In this document: piece after piece, positions 54,929 through 62,088 of the stretch
How the letters are laid out: each line of letters starts with the position of its first letter
How positions within the stretch are numbered: the first letter of the stretch is position 1
Origin: Methylocystis sp. ATCC 49242
Lineage (GTDB): Bacteria > Pseudomonadota > Alphaproteobacteria > Rhizobiales > Beijerinckiaceae
Length of the DNA: 64,000 bases
Assembly (NCBI RefSeq): GCF_000188155.2
Contig: NZ_KE124774.1
Location: 3,610,933-3,674,932, forward strand
Direction of reading: 5' to 3'
Made by a program: the position numbers and the translations under genes
The notes under the pieces: generated by a model
The model's database searches: none
The model's input: the letters and a program-made list of their open reading frames with translations, nothing else
Told to the model about the DNA's origin: nothing

Positions 54929-55170
54929 GGCGCCGCCTCGATCAGATCGGCGCAGGCGCGAATGGCGTCGCCCTTCTTCCACTCATTGCCGAGGTAGTCC
55001 TGCTCGATCGTCGCAATGAAGCGCAGGAGCGCCAGCGCCCCCGCGACCGTCTGCGGGCGAACTTCGAGAACCGCCTCCGCCGCAGCAAATTCGGCGCTGT
55101 CATCGTCGTCGAGTGCTTCAATGCGCAGGCGTTCCCATTCGGCGATGGCTGAAAAGATTGGGTCGGTCAT
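54925..55170 (-). CDS. 81-residue phage protein, unknown
   Basis: MTDPIFSAIAEWERLRIEAL, then EFAAAEAVLEVRPQTVAGAL and LLRFIATIEQDYLGNEWKKG: a helical protein with the pattern of small phage-encoded proteins that begin DPIFAAIEEHR. ATG 55170; overlaps both neighbours by 4 bp. Function unknown. Confidence 0.65.
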   Translation of the reverse strand: MTDPIFSAIAEWERLRIEALDDDDSAEFAAAEAVLEVRPQTVAGALALLRFIATIEQDYLGNEWKKGDAIRACADLIEAAP

Positions 55171-55385
55171 GGCTCCCTCCCGTCTGTCGCGGACTGCTGG
55201 GCGTCGAGTTCGCGATGCAGGGCCTTGATGCTGTCGACGAAATGCTCGGCCAATAGCTCCAGCGCCTCGCGCTCGTCTTTCTGAAGGCTGCAAGAGCCGG
55301 TGATGGCCATTTCGAGGGCTCGCCCTTGTTTGATGGCGGCGCACAGGCGGTCGATGAGGTCGATCATGTCGAGAGGCTCAACCAT
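55167..55385 (-). CDS. 72-residue phage protein, unknown
   Basis: From ATG 55385: MVEPLDMIDLIDRLCAAIKQ, GRALEMAITGSCSLQKDE, LELLAEHFVDSIKALHREL. All-helical. Overlaps its neighbours on both sides (4 and 8 bp). No family recognised. Confidence 0.6.
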   Translation of the reverse strand: MVEPLDMIDLIDRLCAAIKQGRALEMAITGSCSLQKDEREALELLAEHFVDSIKALHRELDAQQSATDGREP

Positions 55386-55494
55386 GGCGGCGGCCTCCCT
55401 TGATCGCGGCGACGGCCTTGCTCGCCTCATGGGCGACGAAGGCCAGCCACAAGGCGGCGAATGGGGCGAGGGCGAAATAGAAGGCGGGGTCCAT
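55378..55494 (-). CDS. 38-residue phage membrane peptide
   Basis: MDPAFYFALAPFAALWLAFV then AHEASKAVAAIKGGRRHG: one hydrophobic helix and a basic tail. First gene of the minus-strand unit, directly facing the XRE repressor gene. Small size and weak start make it less certain. Confidence 0.5.
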   Translation of the reverse strand: MDPAFYFALAPFAALWLAFVAHEASKAVAAIKGGRRHG

Positions 55495-55544
55495 TGGGCA
55501 AGCCTCCGGCGTTCGCCGGGAAGGGCTTTCCCGGCGGTGGTGAA

Positions 55545-55585
55545 CGTGGTAGAAAATTTTTTCAGGCGATAGATTCGTTACCACG
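55545..55585. promoter_or_regulatory. Inverted repeat between divergent XRE gene and small-gene operon
   Basis: CGTGGTA at 55545-55551 and TACCACG at 55579-55585 form a perfect 7-bp inverted repeat around an AT-rich centre in the 134-bp divergent gap. Likely repressor operator overlapping the promoters of both units. Confidence 0.5.
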
Positions 55586-55628
55586 CTATCGCATGGTGGT
55601 CAATTCTTTTTCACGGATGGTCGAAAAA

Positions 55629-55868
55629 ATGCTCACTGGGGCGCAGATGCGGGCGGCTCGTGCCTTGGTCCGATGGACCGTCGACGATCTCGCCAAGGCC
55701 GCCAATGTCGGCGTCATGACCGTGCGCCGCGCCGAGGCGAATGACGGACCGCCTTCCATGATGGCAAACAACCTCGCCGCGATCCGCGCCGCCCTCGAGG
55801 CGGCGGGGGTCGAGTTCATTGCCGAAAATGGCGGCGGGCCGGGCGTCAGGCTGAAGAAGGCGGAATGA
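55629..55868 (+). CDS. XRE-type HTH regulator (phage repressor)
   Basis: 79 residues from ATG 55629. LTGAQMRAARALVRWTVDDL, AKAANVGVMTVRRAEANDGP and NLAAIRAALEAAGVEFIAEN match the short Cro/C1-type regulators common in alphaproteobacterial prophages. It is the only plus-strand gene in this part and faces the replication-type operon, so it is likely the repressor of that operon and of itself. Confidence 0.85.
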   Translation: MLTGAQMRAARALVRWTVDDLAKAANVGVMTVRRAEANDGPPSMMANNLAAIRAALEAAGVEFIAENGGGPGVRLKKAE

Positions 55869-56051
55869 GCGCCCGCTCGCCAGTCCAACCCATGACGAGC
55901 AAAGTGAAACCCTGGCGGGTTAGGTCGAAGGAGCGGTCGAAGCGCCCGGCAACAGTCGGATGCTCTGTCCTGGTGGGGGACTTGCTCGCCAAAATCGGCG
56001 AGCAAACAAAGTCCTGCCCCTCCGCGCACGAATAAGCAAAGCGGGCTTTGC
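55869..56051. other. Convergent gap with two hairpins
   Basis: TTGCTCGCC and GGCGAGCAA (55982-56005, loop AAAATC) form a 9-bp stem. A second hairpin with GCAAAGC/GCTTTGC-type arms lies at about 56035-56050 at the tape-measure stop codon. They probably separate the convergent XRE and tail transcripts. Confidence 0.5.
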
Positions 56052-58643
56052 CTATTCGCCCTTCTGCGCCGACGCCGTGAAGTTGCGATTTTGCTCGGCC
56101 CGAATGGTGCCGATCTTCGCCGACGCGGCGCCTGCCGCCGCGCTCAGGGCGTTGACCTTGCCCGTCGCCCCCGACGCCGCCGCGCCGACCTGGTGAAGGA
56201 GCCCGAGTAAGGTTTGAACCTTGCCGATTCCCGCGTCTACGCTGCCCGTATCGACATGCGGCGCGACGGAAAGATTTAGCCCCTCGAACGCCGTGCGCGC
56301 GCCTTCCGCTGCGCCCTTCGCCGCCTCCGCGCTCGATGCGTCCACTTGCGGTGTCACTGTCGTGTTGAGTGCGGCGAAGCGATCGGACGCGCCCTCTATC
56401 GAGCCCTTGAAGGCGTCGAGCGGCCCAACATCAACGCGGGGCGTGACGACCATCTCCTGCGGCGGGATAGGCGGGATATCTTCGACCTTGGGAGTGACGC
56501 GAAGCTCTTGCGGCGTGAACGGCGGGACAGGCTCGACTTTCGGAGTGACGACCATCTCCTGCGCCGCAGGAGCTTGCGCCGCCGGGATCGTCCGCGCCTT
56601 CGCGTCCTCGCGCAACATGCGCGGGGCGAGCGTCGGAGCGGGCTTTGGCGGCAAGATCGCTTGCGGAGCAATGACAGGCGCCGCCGGAGGGACGCGCTCG
56701 ATATCCTTCGCCCGGAGGCTCATCGGGCGCTCGGGGGGAAGCGGAACGCGCTCCACATCCTTCGCCCGGAGGCTCAGCGGCCGCACGGGGGGAGCGGCCG
56801 GCGCTGGCGTCACTGGAGAAGGAGCGGGAGCGGCTGGCGTCGGTCGCGCCGTGATCTTCGTGCCAGGCAGTTCCAATTGCGCTTTCGCAGCGTCGAGTGC
56901 GCTGGCGTCGAGCGTGATCGGTATTCCCTGCATCTTGCGAAACGCCGGAAGGTTGCTCGCGCTTATGCCGCCGGCGACGCCCATCGGGCCAGCGTCCTTG
57001 CTCTTCGCCCAGTCCTTCGCCTTGACAGATATTTGCGGCAATTGCTGAAACACGGGACGGGGCGGCTCGGGAGCCGCCGGCGGCTGATTGATCTTCAGCC
57101 GCTTCTCCAAGTCAACCACGGACTCGCCGACAGGCGTGGCGCGGGAGCGGGCCTTCTCGCTCTCTTCGGTCGCCGCGCGCATTCGGTTTGCAGCCGCCGC
57201 CCATTTGTCCGCGATGCTGTCGAGCCACGGGAGAACAACCGGCTTCGCGGCCTGCGCGGCGATATCCAGAAGCGACTGCTTCAGCTTTTCGAGCTTCGCT
57301 TCGGTCGTCCCGGTTTCGATATCCATGGCGCCTTGCATCGACTTGCGCCACGTTCCGCCGCCGAGATAATCGAGCAGGCGAATGATCTCGGGAAGCGCTT
57401 GCTGCATGCGTGTGGCTTCGTCCCACCATTCGGCGCCTACCAGCGATTTCATGGTTCCGACGGAATTTTTCGCCTTTCCGACGCGCTCAAGGAGATCAAT
57501 CATCGTCTCCATTGGCTTTGTCTGCATTCCTTCTTCGACTTGCTTGCCGGACAGTCCAATTTCCTTGAATGCAGCGGCCGCACCTTTCCCGAGCGTTGAC
57601 GCGGTGCGCAGCTTCGACGTGAACGCTGTCAGAAACCGCGCCGCCACGTCGGTTTCCATCCCGACGCCGCGGAGGGCGGTCATCATCGCGAGGGCGTCAT
57701 TCTCGCCGACGCCCGCCGCCTTCATGCCTGCCATGGCGCGCTGCGACATGGCGCCGATGTCACGCTCTGCGGCGGCGGACACGTCGCCAAGCCCGTTCAC
57801 TTTGTCGGCGAAGATTTCGAGGTCTGCGATAGATTTGCCCGTCTGCGCCCTCACCTCGGTCAGCATCTGCGCAGCCTCACGGGCGCTAATGTCCCAAGCA
57901 GTCGAGACCTTCGCGCCAAGCAGGGCGAAGGCGTCCAAATCCTTATAGGCAACGCCCGACTGCCCGCCCTGCGCGAAGATCGCGGCCACGTCCTGATATG
58001 ACTTGCCGATCGAGGTCGAAACCTTCGCGATCTTGCGGTCGAGCGTCGACCAGCTATCGCCGGCTTCGAGCGTCACCTTCTTCTGAATTTCCGCGAACGC
58101 CTTGTTGCGGCTGATCGCCTCTTTGATCGCGACCGTGGAGACGCCGCCGACCGCCGCGCCAGCAACCGCCGCGCCTCCCATTCCGACCATCATTCCCGCA
58201 GCACCAGGAAGCGCGAATGAAGCAAAGTCGGACGCTTTCGCGCCGATACCGCTGAACCGGCCGACGCCATGCGTGGCAGATGCGGCGATGGTCTTGTTCA
58301 ACGCTATCCGCTCGCGCACGGAGGCCTTTGCCGCCGCGAGGATCTGCTTCTCCTTCGCGAGCATCATGGCTGGGCCTTTGGTCGACCAAGTCGCCGCGCC
58401 CATCGCCTGCTTTTGCGCCCGCGCATAAAGCAACCATTCCTGGCGCACGTCTCGCAGCTCGGCGCCAGTCAATTTTAGGCTCGCGAGCTGGCGGCGGAAC
58501 GGGTCTGATCCGGCCTTTCCCATTCCCTTCGCGACATTCGCCGCCGCTTTCTCGGCGTCCCGGAGCGCCTGGGAGACGGTGCGCGCGGGCTTTGAAACAT
58601 CGTCAATGAGACGGACGGTTAAGGAGCTTGTGAGGGAAGCCAC
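56052..58643 (-). CDS. Phage tail tape measure protein
   Basis: 863 residues, TP901-type. The N-terminal 120 residues are charged and helical. A hydrophobic Gly/Ala segment (LPGAAGMMVGMGGAAVAGAA) follows, then the conserved domain with SWSTLDRKIAKVSTSIGKSY, FAQGGQSGVAYKDLDAFALL and VGMETDVAARFLTAFTSKLR. The Pro-rich C-terminal third has tandem motifs (SLRAKDVERVP twice; VVTPKVEPVPP, RVTPKVEDIPP, VVTPRVD). It sets tail length and guides DNA entry. Unusually the next gene upstream is a small terminase subunit, 20 bp away. Confidence 0.9.
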   Translation of the reverse strand: MASLTSSLTVRLIDDVSKPARTVSQALRDAEKAAANVAKGMGKAGSDPFRRQLASLKLTGAELRDVRQEWLLYARAQKQAMGAATWSTKGPAMMLAKEKQILAAAKASVRERIALNKTIAASATHGVGRFSGIGAKASDFASFALPGAAGMMVGMGGAAVAGAAVGGVSTVAIKEAISRNKAFAEIQKKVTLEAGDSWSTLDRKIAKVSTSIGKSYQDVAAIFAQGGQSGVAYKDLDAFALLGAKVSTAWDISAREAAQMLTEVRAQTGKSIADLEIFADKVNGLGDVSAAAERDIGAMSQRAMAGMKAAGVGENDALAMMTALRGVGMETDVAARFLTAFTSKLRTASTLGKGAAAAFKEIGLSGKQVEEGMQTKPMETMIDLLERVGKAKNSVGTMKSLVGAEWWDEATRMQQALPEIIRLLDYLGGGTWRKSMQGAMDIETGTTEAKLEKLKQSLLDIAAQAAKPVVLPWLDSIADKWAAAANRMRAATEESEKARSRATPVGESVVDLEKRLKINQPPAAPEPPRPVFQQLPQISVKAKDWAKSKDAGPMGVAGGISASNLPAFRKMQGIPITLDASALDAAKAQLELPGTKITARPTPAAPAPSPVTPAPAAPPVRPLSLRAKDVERVPLPPERPMSLRAKDIERVPPAAPVIAPQAILPPKPAPTLAPRMLREDAKARTIPAAQAPAAQEMVVTPKVEPVPPFTPQELRVTPKVEDIPPIPPQEMVVTPRVDVGPLDAFKGSIEGASDRFAALNTTVTPQVDASSAEAAKGAAEGARTAFEGLNLSVAPHVDTGSVDAGIGKVQTLLGLLHQVGAAASGATGKVNALSAAAGAASAKIGTIRAEQNRNFTASAQKGE

Positions 58644-58663
58644 TGGTTATCCTTTCACCTGGT

Positions 58664-59170
58664 CTAAGGCGCCAATTCGTCCGCGCGCCGCTCAAAATCT
58701 TCGCGCGCTTCGTCGAGCGCTTCCTCGAGTCGCGCCTCGATCGTCTCTCGCAAGTTCAGATCGCGTGTGCACGCCGCCGGGACGCCCGCCAGCCGGGAGC
58801 GAAGCGAGCCAAGGATGTCGGAAAAGACAGGCTCGATTTCCGTCATAGGGATGAGCTCGCCTTGTTTGATGGCGACGCGGAGGCGGATTTCTTCGGCGCG
58901 TGCTCTTTGGACTTCGGCGGCCGCTTCAGATTTCGACGTCTTCTTCGACTCGGTCTTCAAATTCTCGGTATAGGCGGCAATCACTTCGCCGATCGGGACA
59001 ACGCCGGGCCCCTCCTTCGTCACGCGGCCATCCGTGCATAGCTGGCGCACCCACCTGTCCGTCACGCCAAGCAAATCGGCGGCGTTCCGAATTGTGACGA
59101 GCGTGCGGCTATGGATCGTCTGAATGGCCCGTTCCGCCGGTCCCGTCGCCCCTCTTTTTCGTGTCGTCAT
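58664..59170 (-). CDS. Phage terminase small subunit (Nu1-like)
   Basis: 168 residues. The N-terminal winged helix, TIRNAADLLGVTDRWVRQLC then GRVTKEGPGVVPIGEVIAAY, is followed by a coiled helix (AEVQRARAEEIRLRVAIKQG) and a C-terminal helical region. This is the layout of Nu1/DUF1441-type DNA-packaging subunits, which recognise phage DNA and recruit the large subunit. No large subunit is adjacent. Confidence 0.75.
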   Translation of the reverse strand: MTTRKRGATGPAERAIQTIHSRTLVTIRNAADLLGVTDRWVRQLCTDGRVTKEGPGVVPIGEVIAAYTENLKTESKKTSKSEAAAEVQRARAEEIRLRVAIKQGELIPMTEIEPVFSDILGSLRSRLAGVPAACTRDLNLRETIEARLEEALDEAREDFERRADELAP

Positions 59171-59463
59171 CGGGCAATCCCCATTGTTTTATCGACCTTT
59201 TCGATAGACTAGACCGGAACGGAACCGGAAAAATCAAAAAATCGAATATAATCAACGATCGGGGTCGCCGCCCGCGTCCGCCTCGCTGCACTGCAAAAGG
59301 AACCTTAGTCAATCTTTTCAATCACTTAGCCGATGCTGGTTGCGGAATGGCTCAGCATATGCTTGCAATGGCAAAGGCAATGCTTGTTCGGCGGCGGCTG
59401 GGATGAGCGCGCCCCGGCCGCCGCCTTCGCCACGGGTGATCTAAGTCCGTGGCGAATCCTCTG
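59171..59463. other. Intergenic stretch in the prophage
   Basis: AT-richer than its surroundings at about 59200-59260, so it may hold the promoter for the terminase and tail genes. No coding frame that I can support. Confidence 0.4.
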
Positions 59464-59838
59464 TTAGCGTCCGTGCGAGATAATAGCCCCGGCTTGGCGG
59501 GCCCCGATCGAAGACGACGACACCATCGTGCGCAGGGCGCCGATGGCCTGTTCGGCGCTCATCTCCGTCTCGAAGGCGAGGTGCCGCGCCGCTGCCTCTC
59601 GTCCGTGTGCGGCGTCGCTCGTCAGGATTGCGGTTAGGCGGGCGCGCTCTTCCTGCGCCCCAAGCACCAGGCCTTCGGCGTAGCCGGCCTCGCGGCCCTC
59701 CGCGAGCCCCGTCAATTTTCCGTCGAGAAAGCCCTGGTCAAATGACCCGTCGTCGTGCGCTTGCTGCAATCCCTCGGCGCGACCGAGTGCGCGTTGACGT
59801 TCGAGTTCTTCGCCGTCGTAAAGTTTGCTCATTTTCAT
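59464..59838 (-). CDS. Phage protein with ClpP-like protease C-terminal region only
   Basis: 124 residues. The C-terminal half, ERARLTAILTSDAAHGREAA then ARHLAFETEMSAEQAIGAL, is the tail typical of phage head-maturation proteases of the S49/ClpP type. The N-terminal half (ERQRALGRAEGLQQAHDDGS, LAEGREAGYAEGLVLG) is helical and repetitive; the serine-protease domain is absent. It may be a scaffold-like protein or a relic of a deletion. Confidence 0.55.
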   Translation of the reverse strand: MKMSKLYDGEELERQRALGRAEGLQQAHDDGSFDQGFLDGKLTGLAEGREAGYAEGLVLGAQEERARLTAILTSDAAHGREAAARHLAFETEMSAEQAIGALRTMVSSSSIGARQAGAIISHGR

Positions 59839-59850
59839 CTCCTATTGTGA

Positions 59851-60873
59851 TCAGTTGCGCGGCGCCGGCGCGGCGTCGGCGAGGCCCAAAACCGCGCGAG
59901 GATCGCATTCGGGGCGGCGATGGATTGTGAGACCGGCTTCCTGCGCCGCCGCGATCAACGATTCCTCGTCGCGCTCGGCGGCGAGAATTGCGGATTTGCA
60001 CTGCGCGGTTTTCTTCGCGCGGGTCTCGGGCGAAAGCGCCGATGCGTCGTCGGAATTTTCGTCAATCTCGCGTTCGATCGCGGCGATGAGCGAGTCGCGG
60101 TGCAGCCAACAAAACATCGACTCAGTGTCTGTGACGCGATGAAACGGCAGGGAGACCATCTTCCCCTCGACTGCGACGGCGCCGCCGCCCGCGATGACAG
60201 TGGGAAATTCGAACGGTCGGCCAGCTTCGATCGAGATAAGCGTGTTCGGCCGGCCGCGCTCGGCGAGGGCTTCGATTTTTGTCCGCGCCATCTGTTTTGC
60301 GACGCTCGAATGAATAGGTGCGTCGGCGACCGCCTGCGCGTCCTCGCGCAATTTTTCCAATTGCTTGCGCACGCGCGCGACCGCCTGCTGATGAGTCTCG
60401 CCCTTGCCGAGCGTCGCGGCAACAGGCGGAGCTGCCTCGACCGGGTCGCTCAGGCGCTTGATATAACTTTCGAGGGTCTCGCGCACGGCGGCGAGGTGAC
60501 GCCATTTCGCCGCGCGCTCGTCATACGCGGCCTGCAAGCGATCGATTTCCGCTGTCAGTTTCGCGATTTTTTCGCGTTCGCGGACGATCGCGGGGTCGTC
60601 TTCGCGATGTGCGCGACCATCATGGCGCCCGTTAATGTAAGAGCCGATCCACACTTCAGAGCGCTGGCGCTTTTCGCGCAATTCGGTCAGCTCGTCTTGC
60701 AAAGGTCGCAACACCGCGTGCGCGTCGGACGCCTCACGCCGGATTGATCGGAGCTTGTCTGCGGCGGGAGGAGGAAGGCGGTCGATCGGATCGGCGACGA
60801 ATGTCGGATTGGAGCCCTTGCCGGGCTCGCGGACTTCGGCGGACTCGGTGCGGAAGGGGTTGAGAAAGTTCAT
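59851..60873 (-). CDS. Phage protein with coiled coil, unknown
   Basis: 340 residues. Long helices suggesting coiled coil in the first half (LRPLQDELTELREKRQRSEV, IAKLTAEIDRLQAAYDERAA), a central small beta domain and a helical C-terminus rich in charged residues (IAAIEREIDENSDDASAL). No family recognised. It starts after the stop of the 60884-61213 gene and is followed by the ClpP-tail gene. Confidence 0.65.
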   Translation of the reverse strand: MNFLNPFRTESAEVREPGKGSNPTFVADPIDRLPPPAADKLRSIRREASDAHAVLRPLQDELTELREKRQRSEVWIGSYINGRHDGRAHREDDPAIVREREKIAKLTAEIDRLQAAYDERAAKWRHLAAVRETLESYIKRLSDPVEAAPPVAATLGKGETHQQAVARVRKQLEKLREDAQAVADAPIHSSVAKQMARTKIEALAERGRPNTLISIEAGRPFEFPTVIAGGGAVAVEGKMVSLPFHRVTDTESMFCWLHRDSLIAAIEREIDENSDDASALSPETRAKKTAQCKSAILAAERDEESLIAAAQEAGLTIHRRPECDPRAVLGLADAAPAPRN

Positions 60874-60883
60874 GTGGGCCTCG

Positions 60884-61213
60884 TTAGTTCACATCAACTT
60901 GCGCCGACTCCATCGCCAAGAAAACCCCGTCGCGCTCGCCAAATTCGCCAAATTCGCCAACGCCGGATTTTTTTCTAAGAAACGCACGCAAGCCTCGTTC
61001 CGAAAACTGCCAACTACCGGTCGGTAGTTTCCATCCGAAACCGTGCTGACGTGCGTCGCGGTAGAGTGATGAGAACGATCGTTTAGCGATCCTCGAGGCC
61101 TCGTTAGTTGAGAGCGTGCGATCCGGCTTCGCGGAAGACTTTTCCCTCGCTTCGAGTTCGTCGGCGAGCTGCGCCGCCAGGCGGGACAGCTCGCGAAGTT
61201 CATCGGCGGTCAT
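60884..61213 (-). CDS. Small HTH-like phage protein
   Basis: 109 residues from ATG 61213. The N-terminal helix (TADELRELSRLAAQLADELE) is followed by STNEASRIAKRSFSSLYRDA and KLPTGSWQFSERGLRAFL, which looks like an AlpA/excisionase-type HTH reading a helper-helix motif. Overlaps the upstream gene by 4 bp. DNA binding is inferred. Confidence 0.6.
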   Translation of the reverse strand: MTADELRELSRLAAQLADELEAREKSSAKPDRTLSTNEASRIAKRSFSSLYRDARQHGFGWKLPTGSWQFSERGLRAFLRKKSGVGEFGEFGERDGVFLAMESAQVDVN

Positions 61214-61434
61214 CGTGCCTTTCCTCTCTGCGGGCCACAGGGGGCAGCTGGCGCGTTTTTCCACCCCGGAGCTAGCATGGTAGCTGGCGCTCGCGTTTCG
61301 CGCATGAGCGGGGCGTTTCTGGCGATCTGGCGAAGGGTGTGAGCGATTTCGGCGCGCTCCTCGAAAAGGGAATGCGGATCGCGGCGAGACGGGGAGAGGC
61401 GCTCCACGCGCGCGGCGAGTTCGGAAAGCGTCAT
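61210..61434 (-). CDS. 74-residue phage protein, unknown
   Basis: MTLSELAARVERLSPSRRDP then FEERAEIAHTLRQIARNAPL; helical, basic. The 4-bp overlaps with both neighbours support it. The N-terminal segment (LAARVERLSPSRRDP-HSLFEERAEI) is a pattern often seen in small phage proteins of alphaproteobacteria. Confidence 0.6.
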   Translation of the reverse strand: MTLSELAARVERLSPSRRDPHSLFEERAEIAHTLRQIARNAPLMRETRAPATMLAPGWKNAPAAPCGPQRGKAR

Positions 61435-61664
61435 CTCATTTCCTCCTCGACGACGGTCATGACGGCCTTTTGCAACTCGAGCATCGTGTCGGGGTCGGGC
61501 TGCGCGAAGGTCGCGAGCAGCTCGCGGGCAAACTGTCGCGCCCGGGCGACGATTAGTGCGTTGCCCGCGTCCGACGGGAGATGGGCGACGACGCGCTCGA
61601 CGACGGCGAGCCTGAATGCGAGGCTCGCGGTGAGGTCGCGTGTGAGCGGCGGCCGGCGGGTCAT
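61431..61664 (-). CDS. 77-residue phage protein, unknown
   Basis: Helical: TASLAFRLAVVERVVAHLPS, ALIVARARQFARELLATFAQ. Overlaps both neighbouring genes by 4 bp in the same coupled string. No family recognised. Confidence 0.6.
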   Translation of the reverse strand: MTRRPPLTRDLTASLAFRLAVVERVVAHLPSDAGNALIVARARQFARELLATFAQPDPDTMLELQKAVMTVVEEEMR

Positions 61665-61942
61665 CCGAGCACCTCGATGCGGTCGGCGCGAAGGTCGAGG
61701 CGAAGGCGCGGACTGTGAGAGCTGTCGTCGATACGGAAGCTCGGGACGCCGACGACGCGGACGCGCTGGCCAGGTCGTAGGGCCATGGCGGCGGCGCGCA
61801 CCGCGTCTTCGACCGCGACGACGTTCCAGCTCCGCCCCTGCTTCTCCCGCGCCACGAGTTTGGCGAAAGGCCTCCCGTCGAAGCGGGCCTCGATCCGGGC
61901 GGCGGAGTGGACGAATGCGATAACTTCAGCTTGGCAACTCAT
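61661..61942 (-). CDS. OB-fold-like small phage protein
   Basis: 93 residues from ATG 61942. Alternating strands: AEVIAFVHSAARIEARFDGR, FAKLVAREKQGRSWNVVAVE, RVRVVGVPSFRIDDSSHSPR and LRLDLRADRIEVLG. This beta pattern, with RVRVVG after a helix, recalls OB-fold proteins such as single-strand binding proteins. It is the first gene of the coupled string after the primase-helicase, which fits a role in DNA replication, but the assignment is inference. Confidence 0.55.
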   Translation of the reverse strand: MSCQAEVIAFVHSAARIEARFDGRPFAKLVAREKQGRSWNVVAVEDAVRAAAMALRPGQRVRVVGVPSFRIDDSSHSPRLRLDLRADRIEVLG

Positions 61943-61965
61943 GTGCGGCTCCTTTTTCTGTTTTT

Positions 61966-62086
61966 GCCGGACAAGCCGGACAAGCCGGACATTTGTCCGT
62001 TTTGTCGCGAGCAATTAGCCGGACAGACCGGACAGCACCCCATAAGGGGTGCGTCCTTGTCCGGGTGCTTTGTCCGTGTCCGTGGG
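61966..62086. repeat. Cluster of GCCGGACAA / TTGTCCG repeats with hairpin
   Basis: GCCGGACAA at 61966 and 61975, GCCGGACAT at 61984 leading into CCGGACATTTGTCCG (a near-palindrome to 61999), GCCGGACAG and ACCGGACAG at about 62018-62035, then TTGTCCG, TTTGTCCG and TGTCCG up to about 62082. Among them GCACCCC-ATAA-GGGGTGC (62034-62051) is a perfect hairpin. The array fills the gap between the primase-helicase stop and the next genes. Iteron or operator array. Confidence 0.7.
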
Positions 62087-62088
62087 GT

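Noticed and set aside
56346..57599. 417-codon plus-strand frame inside the tape-measure gene
   Set aside because: It is antisense to the repetitive Pro-rich part of a clear tail protein and is Arg-rich low-complexity sequence.
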